Positions 8,619-17,448 of a stretch of 64,000 bases of DNA are shown in pieces. Every line of letters starts with the position of its first letter. Within the stretch, counting starts at the first letter, position 1. The notes beneath the pieces are model-generated. The model was not told the DNA's origin, ran no database searches, and worked only from the letters and a program-made list of their open reading frames with translations. The DNA is taken from assembly GCA_965243825.1 (NCBI GenBank), contig CBDEVT010000001.1, positions 2,604,001-2,668,000 on the forward strand, written 5' to 3'. Source of the DNA: JAJCYX01 sp965243825. GTDB taxonomy: Bacteria > Chloroflexota > Dehalococcoidia > Lucifugimonadales > Lucifugimonadaceae. Made by a program: the position numbers and the translations under genes.

Positions 8619-10022
8619 ATGCACAACGAATCTGATACTTCTCACGCGACTCGAAAAGTGACTGCTCCAGACTCGGAAGACAACTCATCAAGTCGAGCCT
8701 CTCGTAACGATCACGAATCCGGGGAGCCACAGGCGAACTCAAAAGGCGGCACTCAATCTCGGAGGAAACTGCCACGACGTCGAGACGCCGTGGTCAAGCG
8801 GACTGGACCTCCTGTCATCAAGCGCCGTGAGGCGCGTGTGGATGACAGCGATGACGGAACCGTTCAGGCCTCGAATCTTGGCAAGTATGTTCGCTGGGGC
8901 ACAATCGACCTAACTCCTGAGATTGCCGAATCTCTATCTTCGATGGGCTACGTAGCTCCGTCTGAGATACAACGACTCGCAATACCACCCCTTCTCGCAG
9001 GACGAGATGTTGTCGGTCAGGCAGTAACGGGTTCGGGAAAGACTTCTGCCTTCGGAATTCCGATGTGCGAATCAGTCGATCCTAGATCACGCCGAGTTGA
9101 GGGCCTTGTTCTGGTTCCCACAAGAGAACTTGCCCAACAGGTAGCTAAAGAGATCTCTGCCGTCGGAACCAAACTAGGCGTCAAGGTCGCCGCTGTTTAC
9201 GGAGGGGAGCCAATCAATCGTCAGATCGATCAACTTGAGCGCGGTGTGCCGGTAGTTGTCGGTACGCCTGGTCGAATCAAAGATCATATGGCGCGTCGAA
9301 CTCTCGACTTGGGCGATGTTCGGTTTGCGGTGCTAGATGAAGCGGACGAAATGCTGGACATCGGTTTTGCCGATGACATGGAATTCATACTCAGGCGAAC
9401 ACCTTCCAATCGTCAGACGGCATTATTTTCTGCGACGATTCCAGGCTTCATCTTGAAGCTGATCCGCCGGTATCTCGACGATCCGGTGTGGGTGAAGCTA
9501 GTTGATAAATTCGATGGGATCAAGACTGCTGCTGAGGTCAGGCAGGTCTACTACGATGTCGCTGAGCGCGACAAGCTGCGAGCGGTCCATGAAGTGTTAG
9601 ATGAGATGCCAGATGACTCACAGACGCTCATGTTCCGTCGCATGCAGATCGGAGTTGACAGGCTGGCACGCGACCTTGAGCGCGCTGGATACCCGGTCAA
9701 AGGTATTCACGGTGGTATGTCACAGCGTGACCGTGACAGGGTGATGAAGGCGTTTCGTGACGGCTCCCTTCGAGTGTTGATCGCTACAAATGTGGCTGCA
9801 CGAGGGCTCGATATCTCCACCATCACGCATGTCATCAACTACGACATGCCAGACAACGTGGAAGAATACGTTCACCGCGTTGGGCGGACTGCACGGATGG
9901 GCAAAGAAGGGACTGCGGTCAGTTTCGTCGGAGAGCATGACCAGGAGATCATTGAGAAGGTCCTTGCCAAGGTGGGGACCGACGTGCTCGATCGTAAACT
10001 CCTTGGCATTTACGGCGGCTAA
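8619..10022 (+). CDS. DEAD-box ATP-dependent RNA helicase
   Basis: RNA unwinding / ribonucleoprotein remodelling in the cytosol. An N-terminal ~85-residue polar, basic tail (RRKLPRRRD) precedes the two RecA-like domains. All motifs are present: Q motif region (GYVAPSEIQ), I AVTGSGKT (~135-142), Ia PTRELA, Ib GTPGR, II DEAD (LDEADEMLD), III SAT, IV around TLMFRRMQIG, V ATNVAARGLDI and VI YVHRVGRTARMG. The protein ends just after domain 2, so the C-terminal DbpA-type RNA-binding domain seen in CsdA/DbpA is absent; the basic N-tail may compensate. Start ATG at 8619 without a clear SD. Confidence 0.95.
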   Translation: MHNESDTSHATRKVTAPDSEDNSSSRASRNDHESGEPQANSKGGTQSRRKLPRRRDAVVKRTGPPVIKRREARVDDSDDGTVQASNLGKYVRWGTIDLTPEIAESLSSMGYVAPSEIQRLAIPPLLAGRDVVGQAVTGSGKTSAFGIPMCESVDPRSRRVEGLVLVPTRELAQQVAKEISAVGTKLGVKVAAVYGGEPINRQIDQLERGVPVVVGTPGRIKDHMARRTLDLGDVRFAVLDEADEMLDIGFADDMEFILRRTPSNRQTALFSATIPGFILKLIRRYLDDPVWVKLVDKFDGIKTAAEVRQVYYDVAERDKLRAVHEVLDEMPDDSQTLMFRRMQIGVDRLARDLERAGYPVKGIHGGMSQRDRDRVMKAFRDGSLRVLIATNVAARGLDISTITHVINYDMPDNVEEYVHRVGRTARMGKEGTAVSFVGEHDQEIIEKVLAKVGTDVLDRKLLGIYGG

Positions 10023-10096
10023 ACTCTGGCAGAGCGCGGTTCGATGAGGTGTACCCAGCGATGGCAACTGCCATCGACATCCCTTAATCTCTCCAC

Positions 10097-10480
10097 ATGT
10101 CCGAATCCACACCCCCACAACAGCAGCATTCCCGGACGGGACTTCTCCACTTCATAGACGGTCTTCGCTACTCATTACGAGGTTTGCGCTCAGCATGGGT
10201 ACACGCTGAGGCGTTCCGTCAAGAATCCGTGATCATTGTTGCAGCAGCCATCGCCGCGGTCTTTCTCGGTGACTCAACCATAGAACGTGCTCTACTGATC
10301 GGCACTCTGTTTCCCGTTCTTGCAGCTGAACTAATCAACACGGCAATCGAGACTGTCGTAGACCGCATTGGCACGGAACACCACGAACTGTCCGGGCGAG
10401 CAAAAGATTTGGCCTCGGCGGCTGTTTTTGTAACGATAATTGCAGCGATTACGGTGTGGGCGATAATTCTTTTCGGATGA
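10097..10480 (+). CDS. dgkA: Diacylglycerol kinase, DgkA family
   Basis: Small integral membrane kinase that phosphorylates diacylglycerol (or undecaprenol, as in Gram-positive relatives) to recycle lipid intermediates. 127 aa, normal length. An N-terminal amphipathic part carries AFRQES, then three hydrophobic segments. The family signature ELINTAIETVVDRIG is intact, followed by the HELSGRAKDLASAAV loop with the catalytic Glu/Asp region. It follows the helicase by 74 nt on the same strand. A short palindrome (10486-10501, AGTCCAG/CTGGACT) just after the stop might terminate transcription, but no U tract follows. Confidence 0.93.
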   Translation: MSESTPPQQQHSRTGLLHFIDGLRYSLRGLRSAWVHAEAFRQESVIIVAAAIAAVFLGDSTIERALLIGTLFPVLAAELINTAIETVVDRIGTEHHELSGRAKDLASAAVFVTIIAAITVWAIILFG

Positions 10481-10609
10481 TCCTCAGTCCAGTTCTGGAC
10501 TTGATGCGTTGAGAGGGAATCACCAGACGTTTTTCAGCCGACTCAGAGTGATCGGCCCGGAATCTAGCGATCATTTGTCAAACGTCGGATCAATACTAAG
10601 TGACCTGAG

Positions 10610-11449
10610 TCACATCCCGTGCTCGGCGAGTTTCCGGCGAAAGAAGTCCACAGCCAGGGGGACAGCTTCCGGTTCGGAAATCTCATCCTGGCCTTCGAAT
10701 ACCACCGACATCCAGCCATTAAAACCGGCTTCTTTTATGATCGGAAGGATACGATCGTAGTCGAGCCATGCCTCTTCGCCAGAAGCTATTCGATAGACCT
10801 TGCCGCGGACATGCACAGCTCGCGACACAGAAGTCGAGATTGACCGGTAAAGATCCTCAATATTTTCGGTGCTGCCTCGCTCTCCCTTTGAGACACCGGG
10901 ACCTCCGAGGTACTGTCCCGTATCAAGAATGTGGCTGTAGTAAGGGTTGTCAACTTCGTCCAGCAGTCGCAACACATCGTCGCCCGTCGCAGGCATGCAG
11001 CCATGGTTGTGGTTGTGCAGGCCGACCACCACGCCCTTTTCGGCACCGTATTCAACAACCTCTTTCGTCGAAGCAGCCAATCGCGGCCATACCTGTTCTG
11101 CGCTATGCCCGTCCGGTACCCAGGCGCCGAACGCTCGGACCATCTGGATTCCCATGGTCGCAGCCACATCGATCCACTTCTTATAGGTTTCGATCTGCTC
11201 TCTTAACTCTTCGCTCTCAAGTCCAAAGTTATTGCTGATACCGATGTAGCAGATGTGCAGTCCACGTTTGAGCGTGAGGTGGCGTAACTCTTCGAGGTAT
11301 GCACGGTCCGTGGACGCAAAATGAGTGAAGTGCAGGTCCACTCCGTCCAGCCGGTATTCGGCTGCCTTTTCGATGATCCCGATGAGATCAATCTTGCCCT
11401 CGTTAAACGTGTCCCTGTATGAGAGTGACTGCAGACTGAGCTTGATCAT
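10610..11449 (-). CDS. Sugar phosphate isomerase/epimerase (AP-endonuclease-2-like TIM barrel)
   Basis: Predicted metal-dependent isomerase/epimerase acting on sugars or inositol derivatives; substrate unknown. 279 aa. TIM-barrel features: N-terminal KLSLQSLSYRD, a metal-site region GVDLHFTHF, the GLHNHNH motif, LDTGQYLGG with Asp, AVHVRGKVY, and FEGQDE near the end. This pattern matches the Xylose isomerase-like (AP_endonuc_2) family. Start ATG at 11449 on the minus strand, divergent from the NADH dehydrogenase gene. Confidence 0.88.
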   Translation of the reverse strand: MIKLSLQSLSYRDTFNEGKIDLIGIIEKAAEYRLDGVDLHFTHFASTDRAYLEELRHLTLKRGLHICYIGISNNFGLESEELREQIETYKKWIDVAATMGIQMVRAFGAWVPDGHSAEQVWPRLAASTKEVVEYGAEKGVVVGLHNHNHGCMPATGDDVLRLLDEVDNPYYSHILDTGQYLGGPGVSKGERGSTENIEDLYRSISTSVSRAVHVRGKVYRIASGEEAWLDYDRILPIIKEAGFNGWMSVVFEGQDEISEPEAVPLAVDFFRRKLAEHGM

Positions 11450-11588
11450 CTGTTGATCTCACTTTCGTTGTTGGCTGGCGAAGATCGGGTAACTGATCTG
11501 GTTGCGATACGAGCATCAAGCCGGATGAACCTAGACGCGGCGAATGTATCACGTGGTGTATCTCAGTCGGATTCTATGCATCAAATAG

Positions 11589-11604
11589 TGTGATAAAATT
11601 CACA
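11589..11604 (+). promoter_or_regulatory. Rex- or CRP/FNR-like operator upstream of ndh
   Basis: TGTGA-N6-TCACA palindrome centred about 41 nt before the ndh start. The right half TTCACAA equals the Rex half-site; the left half GTGTGAT matches TTGTGAA at five of seven positions. Rex (NADH/NAD+ sensor) is known to repress ndh in Gram-positive bacteria. CRP/FNR-family proteins bind the same core, so the regulator is not decided by sequence alone. Confidence 0.55.
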
Positions 11605-11637
11605 AATAGTTGTCGATCCAATGGGTGATCCATTCCA

Positions 11638-13002
11638 ATGAGTAGCAAGAAACACCGAGTCGTCATCGTAGGTGGTGGTTTCGCCGGGCTAAACGCAGCT
11701 AAAAAGCTAGGCAAGGCTGAAGCCGAAATCACTATTATTGATCGCTCCAACCACCACCTGTTTCAGCCGCTTCTTTATCAGGTTGCGACCGGCGGGCTGT
11801 CACCTGCGGATATCTCGGCTCCTATTCGCGGACTAGTCGCCAAAAACAGAAACACTAAAGTGTTACTTGCGGAAGTGACCGGATTAGATGTGTCATCTCG
11901 GACACTGACCACAACAACCGGTCCCGTTGGATACGACACCCTTGTTCTGGCGACTGGTGCCACTCATTCGTACTTCGGCAATGATCAATGGTCCGAAAAC
12001 GCTCCGGGTTTGAAATCGCTTGATGATGCGACCGATATTAGAAGGAGAATCCTCCTGGCTTTCGAGGCCGCGGAACAAGCCCAGACTGAGAGTGAACGCA
12101 GGGCTCTACTGACGTTCGCGATAGTCGGCGGTGGACCCACCGGGGTTGAGATGGCAGGGGCGATTGGTGAGCTTGCCAGGCAAACGTTGAAGCGAGATTT
12201 TCGTAACTTCGACCCTACTCAGACTAGAGTGCTGCTCATAGAGGGCGGCCCACGCCTGTTGCCGACGTACTCCGAATCACTGGCTCCAAAAGCTGAGAAA
12301 TCGCTTCGCAAAATCGGCGTTGAGGTCATGACGAACACCTTGGTGACGAGTGTCCAGGAGGGCAGGATCACGGTTGAACGCAAGGAGATAGCGGAGCAGC
12401 TCGACGTTGAAACCGTGATCTGGGCTGCCGGTGTTCAAGCGTCCGGTCTCGGCAAGATGCTTGCTGAGTCGATCAAAGATGCCGATACTTCCGGTGAAGT
12501 CAACATCGATCATGTGGGTAGGGTGCCTGTTGAGACAGACCTGACGATTGCAGGCCACCCAGAGATATTCGTGCTCGGAGATCTGTCCAGTTACTCCCAC
12601 CAATCGGGTCAGCCTCTTCGAGGCACAGCAGATGTTGCCGCAGCTCAAGGAGCATACGCAGGAAAAGTAATCTCCCGTCGGCTGAAGCAGAAGTCTGTGC
12701 CAAAGCCCTTCAAGTTCCGTGATCTCGGTAAGTTGGCCGTCATCGGGCGCTCTTCGGCCGTTGCCGATCTGAAGTTTTTCAAGTTTGCGGGATTCATTGC
12801 CTGGCAGGTGTGGCTATTCATTCATGTCCTGAAGCTCGTTGGCTACCAGAATCGCGCAACAGTCCTGGTTCAGTGGGCTTCAAGCTACTTCAGTCGCAAC
12901 CGGTCCGCCCGGCTAATCACGGGCGACCTGGATTTGAACGAGATTCGCGGGCGAAAACGATCTGATTCTGAACATGCGAAACCTGATCGTGATGCTGCGT
13001 GA
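11638..13002 (+). CDS. ndh: Type II NADH dehydrogenase (NDH-2)
   Basis: Single-subunit membrane-associated NADH:quinone oxidoreductase, non-proton-pumping. The FAD-binding GGGFAGLNAA motif is at residues ~12-22, the quinone-site-type LLYQVATGGLSP follows, then the NADH-binding IVGGGPTGVEMAG, and the second FAD contact in FVLGDLSS. AAQGAYAGK is typical of NDH-2. A C-terminal membrane-anchoring part (FIAWQVWLFIHVLKLVGYQNR) matches the family. Length 454 aa, somewhat longer than the E. coli enzyme because of a polar tail. A palindrome upstream suggests redox control. Confidence 0.93.
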   Translation: MSSKKHRVVIVGGGFAGLNAAKKLGKAEAEITIIDRSNHHLFQPLLYQVATGGLSPADISAPIRGLVAKNRNTKVLLAEVTGLDVSSRTLTTTTGPVGYDTLVLATGATHSYFGNDQWSENAPGLKSLDDATDIRRRILLAFEAAEQAQTESERRALLTFAIVGGGPTGVEMAGAIGELARQTLKRDFRNFDPTQTRVLLIEGGPRLLPTYSESLAPKAEKSLRKIGVEVMTNTLVTSVQEGRITVERKEIAEQLDVETVIWAAGVQASGLGKMLAESIKDADTSGEVNIDHVGRVPVETDLTIAGHPEIFVLGDLSSYSHQSGQPLRGTADVAAAQGAYAGKVISRRLKQKSVPKPFKFRDLGKLAVIGRSSAVADLKFFKFAGFIAWQVWLFIHVLKLVGYQNRATVLVQWASSYFSRNRSARLITGDLDLNEIRGRKRSDSEHAKPDRDAA

Positions 13003-13024
13003 ACATGGTAGTGCTGGAACTTGT

Positions 13025-13945
13025 CTAGCTTCCTACACGTGAATGCCCGGCGCTCGCTTCGGGACCGCTCAGGTACTTCCTGATGGCTGCCTCGTACTTC
13101 ACTTCCGAGTCATCCTGTGGTTCGTACCCCAGCTTGTTGCGTGCAGTCTCGAGCGACCAGAACCTGCGCGTGTTGCCGCTGATGCCATAGACGACCAGGT
13201 ACGGAATACCGTACTCGTCGGTTATGTCAGGAGTCTCGATCGCCTTCGTGAACAGCTGACGGAGATCACGAGCTGAGAAGTGTGTCCCAAGGTGACGCTT
13301 GAAATTCGCTATTGGCCCACCAGCCGGTTCGGCACCTTCTGGCTGAGACATGAACATTTCGGCGTCCACTTCTCTCGGGTACCCGATGCGTACCTGGACG
13401 AACTCCATCTTGCGGCCGAACTTTCCGCACGCATAAGGCCAGGCCAGTAGCTCATACGCGGCTTTTGCCCAGCCGTAAAAGTTGTCCGAGACCGGGTACT
13501 CCCAGGGCTGAACAATATCTTTTTTCTGGGCGTGGATAAGCGCATGTTCGTACCAGTCTGCGGCGTGGTTTGAGGAAGCAACTACCATGCGACGGACAGC
13601 TGCATCGTATGCAGCGCGGTAGACGTTATTCGCCATCACGACGTTTTCGTTCTCAACAGCAAACCGCTCGATGTGAGGAACCTCATCGCCCAGCACGCCG
13701 CCTGCCGATGAACGCTTGTAAGAAAGATGGATGACCGTGTCCACACCTTCAAAAAGGTGCTGATATTGCGAGCGGTCAGTGTTGATGAAGTCCGCAACCT
13801 GGATACCTTCCAGTTGATTTCCGTTCCGGTCTGTATCTGTTACGTCTGCTAGTACAAGCTCGTATATCTCAGAGAACTCTTCAAGCATCTGAGATGCAAC
13901 GTAGCCCGATGCACCGGTCACCAGAACTTTTCTTTTATCGGTCAT
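13025..13945 (-). CDS. NAD-dependent epimerase/dehydratase, uronate-dehydrogenase-like
   Basis: Extended short-chain dehydrogenase fold. N-terminal Rossmann motif VTGASGYVAS, active-site block ASSNHAADWYE and catalytic YGWAK (YxxxK). The SSNH...YxxxK...YACGKFGRK order resembles uronate dehydrogenases, which oxidise galacturonate/glucuronate with NAD+. The long insert between SSNH and YxxxK is unlike typical UDP-sugar epimerases. The substrate remains inference. It is convergent with ndh: the stop codons are 22 nt apart. Start ATG at 13945. Confidence 0.85.
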   Translation of the reverse strand: MTDKRKVLVTGASGYVASQMLEEFSEIYELVLADVTDTDRNGNQLEGIQVADFINTDRSQYQHLFEGVDTVIHLSYKRSSAGGVLGDEVPHIERFAVENENVVMANNVYRAAYDAAVRRMVVASSNHAADWYEHALIHAQKKDIVQPWEYPVSDNFYGWAKAAYELLAWPYACGKFGRKMEFVQVRIGYPREVDAEMFMSQPEGAEPAGGPIANFKRHLGTHFSARDLRQLFTKAIETPDITDEYGIPYLVVYGISGNTRRFWSLETARNKLGYEPQDDSEVKYEAAIRKYLSGPEASAGHSRVGS

Positions 13946-14017
13946 GACAGTCCTCTCGAAAACATGTGTCTACGGTCGCCTTAAGTCATCGTTTTTCGAA
14001 GCAGGAGTGTAACGGTG

Positions 14018-15031
14018 CTAGACGGCGATTTTGGCCAGCCAGTCCGGTGCTGGCAGGCCGAGCCTGATTGCCGCCCAGGAAAGTGACACTTTCAGTTGTG
14101 CTCTTTGCCATGTTCTGAGTCGAGGCAATCCGCTTATGTCAGGCAACCAGGCACGGCTGGCGAAGTAACCAGCGACTACAACCAAGGACGCTGTGGTCAG
14201 TTCATGATCAAGCCTTTTGTGTTTCTCGTACCAGCCGAGAACCGACTCACTGTCGAAATAGCCCTCCGCCTCCACGGTTTGAGCAAAGGCGACCACATCA
14301 AGCTCATGTGGCCCTTTAATCGCAGAAGCCCAGTCGAACAGCCTTAGTCGCCCGTTCACCACTCTCAAGTTATCCGAACGCACGTCCATGTGCAGCAGGG
14401 AGTTGCCAGGTCTAATTCTGGTCAACGAAGACGATGCCTCAGCTAACACAGGTGTGTAAGTTCTGAGCCAACTTATGGCTGACCTTGGTTCAGTCGAAAG
14501 GTTTGCCAGACCCTCTAAACCTTCATAGTCAGCCGACCTTTGCCACATGCTAGTCGCTAGCAACTCTGAATCGGCACCGATCGTTGAAGTCCATTGGGGC
14601 AATTTGATATCAGTCGTCGAGTCATGGAGTTCAGCCAGGCCTTGCACCACGCGTTTTGCATCGACTCTCGACCACGGAGGTGCTGATTTCGGCCCGAGGT
14701 CTTCGAGAATCATCGCGTGCCACCGATCCTGCACAACTTGACCCTGGAAGTCTGGCGCCCGACCGGCGATCAGGTGCCCGAGTTCCTGGTAAACGCGCAA
14801 TTCGTGAGCGAACATCTTTCGTTGGGTCTCACTGGAGTCTGGCGAGATTGCTTTAACGAAGGCCCGTCGATCATCCTCCAACACCAATCGAAAGGTTGGA
14901 CCTGGGCCGTAACTTCCCCACACTCTCGTTCCTCGCTTTACCGGCGAGTCCAGCATTTCACCTATCGCCCGCCTCAGTTCAACGGGCACTTTGCTCCATG
15001 GTGGTTTTTTCTCAACTCCAGTGCGGGACAA
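14018..15031 (-). CDS. Phosphotransferase of the aminoglycoside/choline kinase fold
   Basis: Small-molecule kinase-like protein (APH superfamily); substrate unknown. N-lobe residues include AFVKAI (the ATP-site Lys). The catalytic loop is HMDVRSDNLRV (H-x-D-x5-N, where HGDL is usual) and the metal-binding motif is LFDWA. The TTG at 15031 is well supported as start by a perfect GGAGGTGA about 4 nt upstream (core GGAGG spaced 7 nt). It is third in a minus-strand run after the PrsW and DinB genes, 79 nt from the latter. Confidence 0.85.
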   Translation of the reverse strand: MSRTGVEKKPPWSKVPVELRRAIGEMLDSPVKRGTRVWGSYGPGPTFRLVLEDDRRAFVKAISPDSSETQRKMFAHELRVYQELGHLIAGRAPDFQGQVVQDRWHAMILEDLGPKSAPPWSRVDAKRVVQGLAELHDSTTDIKLPQWTSTIGADSELLATSMWQRSADYEGLEGLANLSTEPRSAISWLRTYTPVLAEASSSLTRIRPGNSLLHMDVRSDNLRVVNGRLRLFDWASAIKGPHELDVVAFAQTVEAEGYFDSESVLGWYEKHKRLDHELTTASLVVVAGYFASRAWLPDISGLPRLRTWQRAQLKVSLSWAAIRLGLPAPDWLAKIAV

Positions 15032-15110
15032 CTGTTCACCTCCGTAAGCACGGAGTTTGCCGTAACAGAAAGGTTTTCGGGCACTGCGTTCTGGTGATTC
15101 TGACGCCTGA

Positions 15111-15752
15111 CTATTCCCACCCTCTTACCGTGTGGTAGCCATCGTTCGGCAGACGAACGACTATCGGCTCTCCGAGATTGTGCTTAATGCGTTGAATGTT
15201 GTAGAGATGCGTCAGGTACTCGAAGTAGATGTGCCGGAAGGTGGCTTCCAGTGTCAGAGTGCCACCTCCCTCACTGTTCAGCGTGACTCCGCGCGGATGG
15301 GCCTTGACCATCATTGGCCACTGAAGACTGGGGCTACGCGTCACAGAAAGCTGCCTTCCTTCAGCGATCGAAAATCTCTGCAAAACCGATTGGGCCACTG
15401 ACATCGCCAATGACACCGCACCCAGTATCTGATCAGGTGAGTGAAACAGATCGTCGTTGAGTCGACGGTCATGATCTGCTGAATTCAACGAAGACAATTT
15501 GTTTTCAGGTATCGGGAGTCCATCCGGGAAAAGTGTGTTCCTCCAACGCACCAACAGCCAACGAAAAACAAGAGATCCAAGGTGGCTGGACTGCTGACGT
15601 ATGCTCCAGCCGGCCCAGCCAAATTCTGCGCTGGTCCAATCAAGCATCTGGTCATTCAGTCCAGTGATTTCACCTCGAACCATTGCGTCGAGTTTCCAGA
15701 ACTGCGGAAACAGGACTCGCATCGGTGCTTCTTCAGCTTGTAATTGACTCAA
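15111..15752 (-). CDS. DinB-superfamily protein
   Basis: Four-helix-bundle DinB/YfiT-like protein of 213 aa, a family often acting as metal-dependent thiol transferase but mostly uncharacterised. Visible features: an N-terminal helix with WKLDAMVRGEITGL, WSIRQQSSHLGSLVFRWLL (His in the second helix), and a C-terminal HIYFEYLTHLYNIQRIKHNLG helix supplying further His residues. The TTG at 15752 follows the TGA of the PrsW gene by 3 nt and has AGGAAG upstream, so translation is coupled; an ATG ten codons in is the alternative. Confidence 0.75.
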   Translation of the reverse strand: MSQLQAEEAPMRVLFPQFWKLDAMVRGEITGLNDQMLDWTSAEFGWAGWSIRQQSSHLGSLVFRWLLVRWRNTLFPDGLPIPENKLSSLNSADHDRRLNDDLFHSPDQILGAVSLAMSVAQSVLQRFSIAEGRQLSVTRSPSLQWPMMVKAHPRGVTLNSEGGGTLTLEATFRHIYFEYLTHLYNIQRIKHNLGEPIVVRLPNDGYHTVRGWE

Positions 15753-15755
15753 GTC

Positions 15756-16637
15756 TCACTTCCTGTAAACGAATAGATCCCCGCAATTTCCGCAGAAGCG
15801 AGCACCGATCAACGAGTCCTCCCGGCAATTTGCGCACTGCTGGATGCGGGCATGGATGAGGCTAACCTGCCTTCCACAGCCGCTGCAAAAGTTATCCTCG
15901 GGGCGAAACGCAGTCCAGCAGTGTGGACAGACTTGCAACGGGATGTTCCGTCTCAAGTGATAAATGGATTTTGCCTTAGCGCGTCGGAACATCCGGATGA
16001 CAACCGCACCGCCAATCGCCACCAGCCCTAAAGCAGGAAGCACTCCCCAATCGCTGAACGCAAAAACATTGAATAGCCCGTGCAGGAATGCTGCGCCTGC
16101 TAACGATGCCAATCCAATGACGCGGCGACTCGATCGGGGAGCTCGCGGGTTCAGGGAAAGTGCCCAGATCGATCCGAACACAACGTGACCCAATGTACTG
16201 ATCGGGCCTCGCAGGATCATGACCTCTGGACCGAATGATGACGCATAGCTGATGTTTTCGATGGTGGCGAAACCCAGGCTAGCCGCCGCACCGTAGATGA
16301 GCCCGTCCAGCGGCTCCCGCAAATGATGGGTTCTGTATACACCGAGCCTGACGGCGAGGAATTTAAATGTTTCCTCTACCGGACCGACGATGAAGAACAT
16401 TGCCACAGCAACCGTACCAACACTGGCAACAGCGAGTTCCGATATGTCAAGCTCGAACACCCACCTGTCGATTGCCCAGTATGCTGCTGAGACAGGTGCG
16501 GCTGCGAACACCCCCAGAAAAAAGGTGATCACAAGAATCTTCAGCGGGGCTCCCCGGTAGGAACGTCCGTGCGTGAATACCCATAGCCAAATGACGCCGG
16601 GTACTACTGCGCTGAATACTGTGATCAGACCGAACAA
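15756..16637 (-). CDS. PrsW-family intramembrane metalloprotease with two C-terminal zinc ribbons
   Basis: Multi-spanning membrane protease. Seven or so hydrophobic segments fill residues 1-225. Catalytic motifs of the PrsW/CPBP type are present: VGPVEETFKFLAV (EExxK), GFATIENISYA, and STLGHVVFGSIWAL (His). PrsW proteins cleave anti-sigma factors or other membrane proteins. The last ~60 residues hold two CxxC...CxxC zinc ribbons (CPHC...CSGC and CANC...CGNC), presumably cytosolic binding modules. Start TTG at 16637 with AAGGA 7 nt upstream. First gene of the three-gene minus-strand operon. Confidence 0.88.
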   Translation of the reverse strand: MFGLITVFSAVVPGVIWLWVFTHGRSYRGAPLKILVITFFLGVFAAAPVSAAYWAIDRWVFELDISELAVASVGTVAVAMFFIVGPVEETFKFLAVRLGVYRTHHLREPLDGLIYGAAASLGFATIENISYASSFGPEVMILRGPISTLGHVVFGSIWALSLNPRAPRSSRRVIGLASLAGAAFLHGLFNVFAFSDWGVLPALGLVAIGGAVVIRMFRRAKAKSIYHLRRNIPLQVCPHCWTAFRPEDNFCSGCGRQVSLIHARIQQCANCREDSLIGARFCGNCGDLFVYRK

Positions 16638-16811
16638 TCCGTGATCCTTGCACTCACCGATTCATTGACACAACTATTGAATCATCTGGCAGCCGATTGA
16701 ATTTCTGAATGTCGTGTTGGGAGTTCCAGCGGTTCTCCGGCGACTGTCGTAGGAGTGTTTCAGTCCCGGAAATATCTGGCCGACCGTCAGAAGCTTCAGG
16801 TGCAAAGAGAA

Positions 16812-17309
16812 TCAGGAAATCTGATCGTGCTGCTGGTTTTCGTGCTTACCGAATGTCCGAGGTGGCGTGCCCGGATTGAGCGAGAAATGGGTATGCACGG
16901 CCAGCCATTCACCGCCTGGAGTTGTATCTGTCTGGCGGCGTTCCAGGATCACAGTTGAACGACCGCGCCGATCGAATGGCTGTCCCCGTTGATCGAAACC
17001 GGTCGAACTCCACACCGCGATCCCCCAGGCTGAATCCCCATCACCGCCACCTCGAACGGAATCAAGATCTATGCGGAAATTCGCGATATTGGGCCAGATG
17101 CCTTCCCATTGGTTCGACTGCAACGGATCGAGTCCAACCACGATGTCTGCCTTCGTGCCGAACGAGGCCACATCGCCTGCGAAGATTCGTCGCCCAGCTT
17201 CATAGTCGACCGACGCACATGCCGCACTCAATCGCTCGAACCACTCCCTTGCAGCCTGCTGGTGGTTGTCGGTAACTATTGGCTCTGGATGTGTATTCAT
17301 GTTCTGCAT
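16812..17309 (-). CDS. NTF2-like / SnoaL-like protein
   Basis: Small cone-fold protein (~165 aa) of the nuclear transport factor 2 superfamily, likely a binding or isomerase-type domain without assignable substrate. Segments: an N-terminal helix AAREWFERLSAACASVDYEAG, then the strand FAGDVASFGTKAD, and later beta strands WGIAVWSSTGF and STVILERR ending WLAVHTHFSLNPG. The frame is open further upstream to 17378, but the ATGs at 17309 or 17300 fit the domain start. Divergent from the thioredoxin-NHL gene. Confidence 0.75.
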   Translation of the reverse strand: MQNMNTHPEPIVTDNHQQAAREWFERLSAACASVDYEAGRRIFAGDVASFGTKADIVVGLDPLQSNQWEGIWPNIANFRIDLDSVRGGGDGDSAWGIAVWSSTGFDQRGQPFDRRGRSTVILERRQTDTTPGGEWLAVHTHFSLNPGTPPRTFGKHENQQHDQIS

Positions 17310-17448
17310 ACTAGCCGCCAACCGATATCCGCGCTGAGGTCTGACCGGCTCGACGGCCGAATCTGTTGGTCGATTCACTCAGCAGTGTCGTTACAGACGA
17401 TAGACTGAACACACGACGGTTGACAGGTACATTCGAAAGGACCGCTGG

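Noticed and set aside
10486..10501. AGTCCAG/CTGGACT palindrome after dgkA as a terminator
   Set aside because: Only a 2-nt loop and no U tract, so it is left as a weak possibility only.
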